A DNA stretch of 64,000 nt from Albitalea sp966211955 (lineage in GTDB: Bacteria; Pseudomonadota; Gammaproteobacteria; Burkholderiales; Burkholderiaceae_C), in NCBI GenBank assembly GCA_966211955.1, contig CBIHOF010000001.1, forward strand, positions 372,001 to 436,000. The letters run 5' to 3'. The stretch's first letter is position 1, and each line of letters opens with the position of its first letter. Below, one piece after another: positions 7,841-15,186 of this stretch. The position numbers and the translations under genes are program-made. The notes under the pieces were generated by a model. It had not been told where the DNA came from, did not search any database, and worked only from the letters and a program-made list of their open reading frames with translations.

Positions 7841-8059
7841 ATGGATGCCGTCCCTGACCATGTGATCGACTACGTGCGTTGCGCGGCCATGATGCTGGAC
7901 CTGCCGCTGGATGCCGCGCAGGTGCAGCGCGTGGCTGCGCATTTGGCTCGCACCAAGCAGCTGGCCGACACGCTGGCTGCCGTGCCGCTCGCGCCGCATG
8001 ATGAACCCGCGGAGATTTTCTGCCCCGCGCCGTTCCCGCCCGAGGAGGATGCAGCGTGA
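7841..8059 (+). CDS. atzG: AtzG-like small subunit (DUF4089)
   Basis: A 72-residue protein with the DUF4089/AtzG pattern: short helices around VIDYVRCAAMMLDLPLDAAQ and VQRVAAHLART, ending with the acidic-proline tail PAEIFCPAPFPPEED. In the cyanuric acid pathway AtzG is the GatC-like partner that stabilises the amidase AtzE in an AtzEG complex. In oxalurate clusters the equivalent is HpxX. It begins two bases after the ATPase stop and overlaps atzE (GTGA), exactly where a partner subunit is expected. Confidence 0.87.
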   Translation: MDAVPDHVIDYVRCAAMMLDLPLDAAQVQRVAAHLARTKQLADTLAAVPLAPHDEPAEIFCPAPFPPEEDAA

Positions 8060-9435
8060 ACACCGGCATGCAGATCGTTCGCGCGGTGAGGTCGGGCGAG
8101 ATGCTGGCGGAGGAGGCGCTGGAGCACTGCATCGCGCGCATCGAGGTGACCGACTCGCGCGTGAATGCCTTCACCGACGGCACCTTCGAGCGCGCCGTGC
8201 GCCAGGCCCGTGCCATCGACCGCCAGCGCGCGGCTGGCGAGGTGTTGCCGCCGCTGGCAGGCCTGCCGTATGCGGTGAAGAACCTGTTCGACATCGAAGG
8301 CCTCACCACGCGCGCCGGCAGCAAGGTGCGCAACGGGGAGCCGCCGGCCGCTGCCGATGCGGTGCTCGTCCAGCGAATGGAAGCCGCCGGCGCGGTACTC
8401 GTCGGTGCGCTCAACATGGACGAGTTCGCCTACGGCTTCACCACCGAGAACAGCCACCATGGGCCCACGCGCAACCCGCGCGACCTGAGCCGCATCGCCG
8501 GGGGGTCATCGGGCGGCTGCGCTGCGGCGGTCGCGGCGGGGCAGGTGCCCGTCACGCTGGGTTCGGACACCAACGGCTCGATCCGCGTACCGAGTTCGCT
8601 GTGCGGCGTGTTCGGTCTCAAGCCGACCTTCGGCCGGCTGTCGCGACGCGGCAGCTTTCCCTTCGTCGCGAGCATCGACCACCTCGGGCCCTTCGCGCGT
8701 TCGGTCGAGGACCTCGCCGCCACCTACGACGCCATGCAGGGCCCGGACCCGCTGGATCGCGGCTGCCATGCGACGCACGTGCAGCCCACGCTGCCATCGT
8801 TGAACGACGGCGCAGGCGGCTTGCGCATCGGCGTGCTCGGCGGCTACTTCGACGAGCACGCGGGGCCTGCTGCCCGCAAGGTGGTCGATGCGGCCGCCGA
8901 AGCACTCAACGCGCGGCGCGGGGTTGTGTGGCCCGATGCCGCCCTCGCCCGTGCCGCGGCTTTCATCATCACCGCAACCGAAGGCGGCGCCCTGCACCTG
9001 CCGCTGTTGCGTGAACGCGCGGCCGAGTTCGAGCCGCTGTCGGTGGACCGCTTCATCGCCGGTGCCTTGCAACCCGCCGCCTGGTACACGCGGGCGCAGC
9101 GTTTTCGCGCCGCCTACCGCGACAAGGTCAATGCGCTCTTCGAGGAGTGGGACGCACTGATTGCACCGGCCACGCCCATCCCTGCGCCGCTCATCGGCAC
9201 CGAGAGCTTCGAGCTCAATGGGCGGATGCTGCCCGCGCGGCCCTCGCTGGGCCTGCTCACCCAGCCCATCTCTTTCGCCGGCTGCCCCGTGGTCGCCGCG
9301 CCGCTGTGGCCGGCCGCGGCCTTGCCGCTCGCAGTGCAGGTCATCGCAGCACCGTGGCGCGAAGACCTGGCCTTGCGCGTCGCGCGGGTGCTGGAAGTGC
9401 AGGGCGTGGCGAAGTCGCCGGTGTCGCGCTGGTGA
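8056..9435 (+). CDS. atzE: AtzE family amidase (1-carboxybiuret hydrolase type)
   Basis: A 459-residue amidase-signature enzyme with Lys75 (YAVKNLFDIEG), the GGSSGGCAAA serine loop at 149-158 and Ser175 (SDTNGSIRVPS). It starts at GTG behind a strong GAGGAGG ribosome site. With AtzG at its side and AtzH behind it, the set matches atzGEH, in which AtzEG hydrolyses 1-carboxybiuret to 1,3-dicarboxyurea plus ammonia. Homologues named HpxY act in oxalurate breakdown, so the substrate is not certain. The co-occurrence with allophanate hydrolase and a BiuH-like enzyme in one predicted regulon favours the carboxybiuret role. Confidence 0.88.
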   Translation: MNTGMQIVRAVRSGEMLAEEALEHCIARIEVTDSRVNAFTDGTFERAVRQARAIDRQRAAGEVLPPLAGLPYAVKNLFDIEGLTTRAGSKVRNGEPPAAADAVLVQRMEAAGAVLVGALNMDEFAYGFTTENSHHGPTRNPRDLSRIAGGSSGGCAAAVAAGQVPVTLGSDTNGSIRVPSSLCGVFGLKPTFGRLSRRGSFPFVASIDHLGPFARSVEDLAATYDAMQGPDPLDRGCHATHVQPTLPSLNDGAGGLRIGVLGGYFDEHAGPAARKVVDAAAEALNARRGVVWPDAALARAAAFIITATEGGALHLPLLRERAAEFEPLSVDRFIAGALQPAAWYTRAQRFRAAYRDKVNALFEEWDALIAPATPIPAPLIGTESFELNGRMLPARPSLGLLTQPISFAGCPVVAAPLWPAAALPLAVQVIAAPWREDLALRVARVLEVQGVAKSPVSRW

Positions 9436-9815
9436 TGATGCTGGACATCAATCGCCCCGAGGTGCTGGCCGAGCTGACGCTGGCCTTCGGCCGCTATGAA
9501 CGGGCGTTGGTGGCCAATGACGTGGCCGTGCTCGACGAGCTCTTCTGGGACAGCGAGCACACCCTGCGCTACGGCGTGGGCGAAAACCTCTACGGCTACG
9601 ATGCCATCAAGGCCTTTCGCGCCGGCCGCTCGCCCAATGGCCTTGCACGCGAAGTCCTGCGAACGCAGATCACCACTTACGGCGACGCCTTCGCCACCAC
9701 GCACATCGAGTTCATGCGTGAAGGCGGCAGCCGCCCGGGTCGCCAGACACAGACCTGGATGAAGACGCCCGACGGCTGGCGCGTCGTGTCTGCCCATGTA
9801 AGCTTGATGGGATGA
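9435..9815 (+). CDS. atzH: AtzH-like protein (DUF3225, SnoaL-like fold)
   Basis: A 126-residue protein of the AtzH/HpxZ family. Typical segments are DINRPEVLAELTLAFGRYERAL, FWDSEHTLRYGVGENLYGYD, AFRAGRS and the C-terminal TQTWMKTPDGWRVVSAHVS of a SnoaL/NTF2-like barrel. AtzH was described as a 1,3-dicarboxyurea decarboxylase producing allophanate, which links AtzEG to AtzF. HpxZ is the oxalurate-pathway equivalent. Its ATG overlaps the atzE stop (TGATG) and its own stop overlaps the GntR gene, so it is translationally embedded in the operon. Confidence 0.86.
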   Translation: MMLDINRPEVLAELTLAFGRYERALVANDVAVLDELFWDSEHTLRYGVGENLYGYDAIKAFRAGRSPNGLAREVLRTQITTYGDAFATTHIEFMREGGSRPGRQTQTWMKTPDGWRVVSAHVSLMG

Positions 9816-10546
9816 CCAAGCCCGCCACCGCCGACGCGACTCGCAAGGACGCACGCGTCGCCACCGCCAACCCGCGCGAGATGACGCGCGCCGAGGGTGC
9901 CTATCGCCGCATCAAGTCCGCCATCTTCGACTTCGTGCTGCTGCCCGGCGAAGGCTTCACCGAAAGCGACATGGCCGCGCGCCTGGGCATGTCGCGCACG
10001 CCGGTGCGCGAGGCCTTGTTCCGGCTCGAGCTCGAAGGCTATGTGCAGGTCGCGTTTCGCAGCGGCTGGAACGTCGCGCCCTTTGACTTCCGCAAGCTGG
10101 AGGAGCTGTACGACCTGCGCATCGTGCTCGAGTGCACGGCGGTCGATCGGCTGTGTGCGGCCGAGCCGATGCCCGACCTCGGCTTGTTGAAGGCGACGTG
10201 GCTCGTGCCCGAACAGGACCGCGTCAAGGACGTGGCCCAGGCCGCCGCGCTCGACGAGGCCTTCCACGCCACGCTCGTCACGGCAGCCGGCAATCATGAA
10301 ATGGCACGCGTGCATGCCGACGTGACCGACGGCATCCGCATCGTGCGGCGGCTCGACTTCACCAAGCCGCCTCGTGTGGCGGCGACCTACGAGGAGCACG
10401 CGAAGATCTTGCGCGCCATCCTGCGTCGGCGGGCGGAGCCGGCGAAGCTCATGCTTCGCAGCCATATTGAGGAAAGTAAGGCGGAGGTGAGGAAGATCAC
10501 CATCCACAAGCTGCACAGCGCGAGGCCGCAGGCGGGAGAAATCTGA
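9812..10546 (+). CDS. GntR family transcriptional regulator, FCD subfamily
   Basis: A 244-residue regulator with an N-terminal winged helix (RRIKSAIFDFVLLPGEGF, then the HTH ESDMAARLGMSRTPVREAL) and a helical FCD ligand-binding domain with metal-binding histidine positions (FHATLV and later EEHAKILRAI, SHIEES). It is the last gene of the atz operon, overlapping atzH. It is the only dedicated regulator in the two ureide operons, and both carry the same CTTGTAT/ATACAAG palindrome at a sigma-54 promoter. I infer that it represses both and is relieved by a pathway intermediate, with feedback on its own expression. Confidence 0.88.
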   Translation: MTKPATADATRKDARVATANPREMTRAEGAYRRIKSAIFDFVLLPGEGFTESDMAARLGMSRTPVREALFRLELEGYVQVAFRSGWNVAPFDFRKLEELYDLRIVLECTAVDRLCAAEPMPDLGLLKATWLVPEQDRVKDVAQAAALDEAFHATLVTAAGNHEMARVHADVTDGIRIVRRLDFTKPPRVAATYEEHAKILRAILRRRAEPAKLMLRSHIEESKAEVRKITIHKLHSARPQAGEI

Positions 10547-10698
10547 ACGGGTGGGGCTGTGCCTTGGAGGTGTTTGCCAGCAGGTGATCTGTGTTTCGGG
10601 CAGGAGTGGTTCGCTGCGATAGGTTGCCCTTCGCGGGGAGCTTGAGGCGGTTGGCGCGCGCCGAGGACCTTGGGCGACCGGCTCCGTTCATGTCCCCC

Positions 10699-10721
10699 GG
10701 GCTTGGCCTGCGGCCAAGCCC
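10699..10721 (+). terminator. Hairpin downstream of the atz operon
   Basis: A perfect 10-bp stem, GGGCTTGGCC / GGCCAAGCCC, with a 3-base loop is followed by TCCTCCTTT. It lies 150 bases after the GntR stop and is the first strong hairpin downstream of the operon. The T-tract is interrupted, so termination is probable but not certain. The same sequence could be part of a dispersed palindromic repeat. Confidence 0.45.
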
Positions 10722-10939
10722 TCCTCCTTTACTTCACTGCGCCGGTCACCCAACGTCCTCGGCGGGTTCCCACGCCCCGGGGCACGGCGTGGTCGAAGCG
10801 CGAGGAATCCCGGAAGTTCGGTTCCGGCCAGGAGCAGCCGCTCGTCGATGACCACTCCCGAGCAGATCAAGGCATGGCGTCGAGTGGGTTCGGCGCCTGG
10901 CCGTCCGCGCCTGCTTGTGGCCCGAGTAGTCACACCACG

Positions 10940-11168
10940 GTATGGGACGTCAACCCTGTCGTGTTCGACTTCGCCCAGAGTCAGGGGCGTCATGCCCGGC
11001 GCTTCCTCGGCATTGATGAGGACGGCAGCGATGGCAGTTGACGTCGCTGGTGCAACCATGCACGAAGACTTGCTTGGCCAGCGCGTGCTGCATGCCGACG
11101 AGGCGCATGTTGCGATGCTCAAGCCCGGTCTCGGCAAGACGCACCGGGCTTACCTACGGAGCTGCTGA
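10940..11168 (+). pseudogene. IS66-type transposase remnants, rearranged
   Basis: Two short fragments in different frames recall the IS66 TnpC core. One (10940-11011) reads NPVVFDFAQSQGRHARRFLG, like the VVYDFAxSRxGxHARxFLG block. The other (11058-11168) contains VLHADEAHVAMLKPGLGKTH followed by RAYL, like LHADETPVxMLxPGxGKTHRAYLW, and then stops. In intact transposases the second block comes before the first, so the fragments have been shuffled as well as truncated. No inverted repeats were seen. The rest of 10547-11247 holds only the hairpin described separately and no convincing gene. Confidence 0.5.
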
Positions 11169-11247
11169 CGGCAACGATCGATTCGGCCTGCGTCAAGCGC
11201 GGCGCAGCCTAACCCAACTTCAATGAGCGCCTGCCGGCGGAGCGTCC

Positions 11248-11844
11248 CTACGGCCGGATCGGCAATCTTCGCGCCTCGGACAACCACCTGATGGTGTCTT
11301 CAAAGGATTGCGAATACGCTAAGTCCAACGCCAGCTGCAAAAACGATATTTCTGCTTTGATCCCGGCAAAGACAACGCGGGAGATCTTTCCCAGCCGGCT
11401 TTGCAGATATTGGCGGACACCCTCGAAATAGCGCTTCAATGTCTCGTCGCTCGGCGAGCGCAATTTTTCCGACAGCAAGGCGCGCTGCGCTCGCAATCGA
11501 AGGTAGAGCGCATGGTCGGCCGGGTGTGCCACCGACTCAGCAAACCAGTCGTCGATCGTTACCTTGATCCTGTCGATGCGGGGATCGCCTTGCAATCCCG
11601 GTGTGTTGAGAAAGGACCTGAGCTCACCCATCGGTAGGTAGTATGCAATGTCGATGGCGTCGAGAATCAGCGTTTGATAGTCTGGAGTGAGCGATTCGAA
11701 AGTGGTCACCGGAACCGCGAAATGGGCGAGCACCTCGCTATCGCGCGTGTCGAGGTCGGCGGCTTCGCAGCATGGGGACGTCAAGGCCACCACCAGCAAC
11801 CCAACCGCACTGCCCAATGTCAGCCGCGAACCAAAAAGCACCAT
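11248..11844 (-). CDS. Hypothetical exported protein
   Basis: I do not recognise this 198-residue protein. The ATG at 11842-11844 gives an N-terminal signal peptide (LGSAVGLLVVALTSPCCEAA, cleavage probably near EA-ADLD). AAAGGG lies upstream at a workable distance. The mature part is mostly charged and helical (for example KLRSPSDETLKRYFEGVRQY), with no cysteines or known motif. It is divergent from the membrane protein at 11891 across only 46 bases, so the two may share control. Base composition is less GC-biased at third positions than in the neighbouring operons, which suggests acquisition. Confidence 0.65.
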   Translation of the reverse strand: MVLFGSRLTLGSAVGLLVVALTSPCCEAADLDTRDSEVLAHFAVPVTTFESLTPDYQTLILDAIDIAYYLPMGELRSFLNTPGLQGDPRIDRIKVTIDDWFAESVAHPADHALYLRLRAQRALLSEKLRSPSDETLKRYFEGVRQYLQSRLGKISRVVFAGIKAEISFLQLALDLAYSQSFEDTIRWLSEARRLPIRP

Positions 11845-11890
11845 TTCGACCCTTTCTGAACGACGGGCCCGCCCCGGAAAGCGAGCGACG

Positions 11891-13648
11891 ATGAACGCGA
11901 AGTTGAACATCGAAACGGGCCGGAAGCAACGCGAGGAAGCTGACTTCATCGCCCGTGTCGGAACGACCTTAGCCACCTGGGGCCTCGGCGTCGTCCTGCT
12001 AGTCCTGACGTCGTTCGACCGCGCGCAGGTCTTCATCCTGCCGGCCATTCTGCTGCCGGTGTCGCTGGCCGCGCTAGTGGTGACGCTGGTTTCGTCCGAC
12101 CGCACAAAGCGTGTCGATGCGTCGCACATACAGCTGCTGGCCACCGCCGGCTGCGTGGCGACTGTCGCGCACACGCGCTTTTTCTATTTCCACGTTCTCG
12201 CCGCCTGCCTGATCGTCGTCAACGCGCGCAATCTCGGGCGCCATCAGGACGAAGCGGCCCCGGTCGGCGTCTCGGCACTCTTCGTCGCCTGGCTGGCGCC
12301 AAGCGTGGCCACGCCCGCCTCGGCACTTGCGTACACTGCGCTCACGCTTGCGCTGACGGTATGGATCGGCAGGCACGAGAAGCGGATCGCTGTGTCGTCC
12401 CTCACGATCTCCTCGACGCTGATCGTCCTCGACGGGTTGCCACCGTCGCTTTGGGCGGCCACCACGCCACTAGCGCTGGCGCACGTGGCGGCAGTGTCCT
12501 ATCTGAAACACTGCCGCCGCGAGCTCTCGGTGCCGCCATCCGAGCGTCGAATCGGACTGGACGATTTCCTAATCTTCGCCTCGCTCTCGGTCGCCCTGAA
12601 GCCTCTGCTTCCCGCTCACTGCTTGTACTTGTTCCTGGGATGTTGCTTCGCGTTGGCGGCGTCGTTGCGATCGAGGTCCATCCTCGCCGACACGCGACAT
12701 CGACGGCGGTTTGGCGATTGCCTGCGTCGGCTCGCGGTGCGAAGCGAGGTCGGGACGGCAGCGGCCTTCGGGACGTTCGGCATCGCGATGATGCTGGCCG
12801 TGAGGGCTTGGCCCCTCAACTTCGACCCCTACGTCGACGCCGCCGTGCGGGCTGCCTTGTACGGTCTGGTGGCGCTGCTCGTGTTTCGGCTCGGCCGCAC
12901 GCTGCAATCGGAAATGGACCGCGATGTCGCCAAGATCATGCTTGCCTATGCCCTCTGGACGATCTGGTTCACCTTGCACTTCTTCTCGTCGGCCGGGCAC
13001 AAAGGCATCGATGTGGCGAATCTCGCAGCTGTCGCTAGCGCCGCCGTCGCCGCACTGGTGTGCATCGCGGCGTCGGACCTGTCGTATTCCGGCGCTGGTG
13101 CGTGGCAGACGGTGTTTTCCGGGCGCGCGCTGGTGCGGATTCGTAGGACGCGCACGGCGCTATTCGAGATCCTGTCGAAGGCGCCCTTGTTCGGCTGGAT
13201 GTTCGGCCTAGCCGACAAAGCGGCCACCAAGCTAGGAACCACGTTCGGTGAAGCAAAGACCTGGACCCTATCGCACTACAGCCTGTGCATCTCCATCTTC
13301 GTGGGCTACTACTTCGCGCTGCAATTTGCCTCGGACGCGCTGCTGTTCCGACTGCCCGCGGTCGGCATCGAGGTCCTGGGTCGGGGTACGACGGCGACGG
13401 ACTTAGTGTTCAAGACCACGATGGTCCGGATCCTGTGCACCTTCGTCTACTCGTCCGGCATCTACTGGCTGGGCGCGCTGTTCAAACTCGAGTACCTGCG
13501 AATCCTCGCGATGTTCCTGGCCGGCTTCGCGCTAGCTGTAAGCTGGTTCCTGGGTGTGGGTGAAGGTAAGGACGCCACCTCGGGGTGGTTCTTCTTGTTA
13601 GCGCTTTGTTGTGTGTTCGCGATGTTCCGGGTCGTCCACCGTCGCTAG
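11891..13648 (+). CDS. Hypothetical polytopic membrane protein
   Basis: A 585-residue protein with many hydrophobic segments spread over its length (for example LATWGLGVVLLVLTSF, VFILPAILLPVSLAALVVT, ALFVAWLAPSV, WFFLLALCCVFAMF), suggesting 12 or more transmembrane helices. The longest soluble stretch is around residues 410-450 (FSGRALVRIRRTRTALFEIL). No transporter or enzyme motif was recognised. The ATG at 11891 was chosen because the membrane part starts soon after it and it leaves a short intergenic gap to the divergent exported protein. Codon use is less GC-biased than in adjacent genes and several TAG/CTAG words occur near its end. Together with the IS66 remnants this points to horizontally gained DNA. 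Confidence 0.65.
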   Translation: MNAKLNIETGRKQREEADFIARVGTTLATWGLGVVLLVLTSFDRAQVFILPAILLPVSLAALVVTLVSSDRTKRVDASHIQLLATAGCVATVAHTRFFYFHVLAACLIVVNARNLGRHQDEAAPVGVSALFVAWLAPSVATPASALAYTALTLALTVWIGRHEKRIAVSSLTISSTLIVLDGLPPSLWAATTPLALAHVAAVSYLKHCRRELSVPPSERRIGLDDFLIFASLSVALKPLLPAHCLYLFLGCCFALAASLRSRSILADTRHRRRFGDCLRRLAVRSEVGTAAAFGTFGIAMMLAVRAWPLNFDPYVDAAVRAALYGLVALLVFRLGRTLQSEMDRDVAKIMLAYALWTIWFTLHFFSSAGHKGIDVANLAAVASAAVAALVCIAASDLSYSGAGAWQTVFSGRALVRIRRTRTALFEILSKAPLFGWMFGLADKAATKLGTTFGEAKTWTLSHYSLCISIFVGYYFALQFASDALLFRLPAVGIEVLGRGTTATDLVFKTTMVRILCTFVYSSGIYWLGALFKLEYLRILAMFLAGFALAVSWFLGVGEGKDATSGWFFLLALCCVFAMFRVVHRR

Positions 13649-14189
13649 CTAGCTAGGCCGCGCTTGTTCTCAAAGGCGCGAGCGACGGGGGAGTTTTCAG
13701 ATGGCGCACGAGCGTTCGAACGGATGAGCGCGGTTAAGTGCCGCTGCTGCGCGAAGATGTTTCGGTTCGCAGTACGCCGAAGTTTGGCCGGTGGAAAAAA
13801 ATCGGCCACAGTCCGGTAGACAGACGAATGGGATGTCGCAGAGGTCAGCCCGCGCGGCTACGGCATCCCGAACTTCGGGCACCGAATGACAGCTTTTCCG
13901 CGCTGAATTCGGCTGCGCCAACTACAGCACCGGGTCGAGGGCCGCCGCCCGATGCTCCGCCGGAGCAACCACGCGATCGGACCAAGCGGGCGCCCGCCGT
14001 TCGTGGGATGCGACACCCATGCGGTCCTTCGCACGCACCGGGCGGCGCGGCAGGTCGGGGTCCTGGCCGGCCGGTCTGCAGCTTCACCGAAGCCCTGCCG
14101 TCCACCTCAACCCTGTCGACGAATGGCACGACCGATGCCATCGAGTCGGTACCATCGCGGCAGGCACCTTCCGCGCTTTCAGGCAGACG
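13649..14189. other. Gene-free interval, no recognisable feature
   Basis: Short open frames occur on both strands, the longest minus-strand one at 13697-13921, but none has a ribosome site, a plausible domain or consistent codon use. CTAGCTAGCTAG lies just after the membrane-protein stop. The interval looks like decayed sequence between the acquired pair and the ureide operon. Confidence 0.4.
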
Positions 14190-14540
14190 GCCACCGATGT
14201 CACCACCAGCAGCCGCTACGTCTGCCCGACGGGCGAGACCTGCTGGACCGACATGGTGCTCGGACGCACGATCAAGTGCAGCAGCTCGTACACGACGGTG
14301 CAGCCGGACCAGACCGTCCTGTCGGCAGGATCGTCCGTGTCGGAGTTGACCGCCTACGCCGTGTCGGGTGCCGCGCCGGTGGGCTTCACGCCGTGAACGG
14401 TGTTGTCACCGGCACCGGCAGCGACGGTTCGAGCTTCACCGGGTCTTTGACTGCGCCCACGGCAGGCACGGGCGCTGGGTGAAGGGCTCGATGTCCGGCA
14501 CCTGGACCTCGACGGCACCTTTGACCGAAGTCAGGGCAGA
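14190..14540 (+). pseudogene. Frameshifted remnant of an exported, Ser/Thr/Gly-rich protein
   Basis: A coding-like string passes through three frames: first TSSRYVCPTGETCWTDMVLG and SAGSSVSELTAYAVSGAAP, then after a frame change VNGVVTGTGSDGSSFTGSLT, then after another VKGSMSGTWTSTAPLTEV. The composition resembles secreted or surface proteins. No start with a ribosome site is visible, and the 3' end runs into the convergent hydrolase gene. The family is not recognised, and the call of a broken gene rests only on composition and continuity across frames. Confidence 0.3.
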
Positions 14541-15181
14541 TCGGCAAGCCGCGCCGTCCACCCCACGATCCCGCCTTGCGCGCGGATCATCTCGATGGCG
14601 GCCTGCTTGAAATCGGGGAAGTACGAGCCGGTCGCTTCCTCGACCAGCAGGCACTCGTAGCCGCGGTCGTTCGCCTCGCGCATCGTTGTCTGCACGCAGA
14701 CCTCGGTGGTCACGCCACCGAAGACGAGGCTTGCGATGCCATGGTCCTTCAGGATGCCGTGAAGGTCGGTGGCATGGAACGCTCCCTTGCCCGGCTTCTT
14801 GATCACGATGTCGCCGGTCTGCGGCGCGAGTGCATCGACGAAGTCCGCGCCCGCCTCACCGTCGATGAGGATGCGGCCCATCGGCCCCGGATCGCCGATG
14901 CGCAGGCTGGGCTTGCCGCGCGAGCGCTTGGACGGCGGGCAATCGGCGAGGTCGGCGCGGTGGCACTCCTTCGTATGCACGATGAGCAGGCGCTGGCGCC
15001 GTGCCCACTCGATGAGCGCCGCGGCCGCCGGCACCACGGGCGCGAGCAGGGACACGTCGTTGCCGAGCGTCGCGCCGAAGCCGCCGGGTTCGATGAAGTC
15101 GCGCTGCATGTCGATCATCACGAGCGCCGTGCGGCGCGGGTCGACGATGAAGGGGCCGGGGAGGGCGTCGATGGTGAGCAT
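14531..15181 (-). CDS. Isochorismatase-superfamily cysteine hydrolase, possible triuret hydrolase
   Basis: A 216-residue cysteine hydrolase with the family triad Asp24 (VMIDMQRDF), Lys129 (IKKPGKGAF) and Cys162 (GGVTTEVCVQTTMREANDRG). By eye it is roughly 45% identical to the BiuH-like protein encoded two genes upstream, so the two are paralogues. In Herbaspirillum a triuret hydrolase (TrtA) paralogous to BiuH turns triuret into carboxybiuret and ammonia. The same pairing here, in a regulon with atzE and atzF, makes TrtA a reasonable candidate, but ureidoacrylate-type or other amide substrates remain possible. It is the last gene of the operon, starting five bases after the ABC ATPase stop. 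Confidence 0.75.
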   Translation of the reverse strand: MLTIDALPGPFIVDPRRTALVMIDMQRDFIEPGGFGATLGNDVSLLAPVVPAAAALIEWARRQRLLIVHTKECHRADLADCPPSKRSRGKPSLRIGDPGPMGRILIDGEAGADFVDALAPQTGDIVIKKPGKGAFHATDLHGILKDHGIASLVFGGVTTEVCVQTTMREANDRGYECLLVEEATGSYFPDFKQAAIEMIRAQGGIVGWTARLADLP

Positions 15182-15186
15182 GCCAA

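Noticed and set aside
8056..9815. Naming the atzGEH set hpxXYZ for oxalurate breakdown
   Set aside because: The families are equivalent, but allophanate hydrolase and a BiuH-like enzyme in the same predicted regulon and absence of HpxW favour the carboxybiuret role. It stays an alternative.
10688..11137. Minus-strand open frame between the GntR gene and the acquired segment
   Set aside because: No ribosome site or domain, and it is opposite to the IS66-like fragments.
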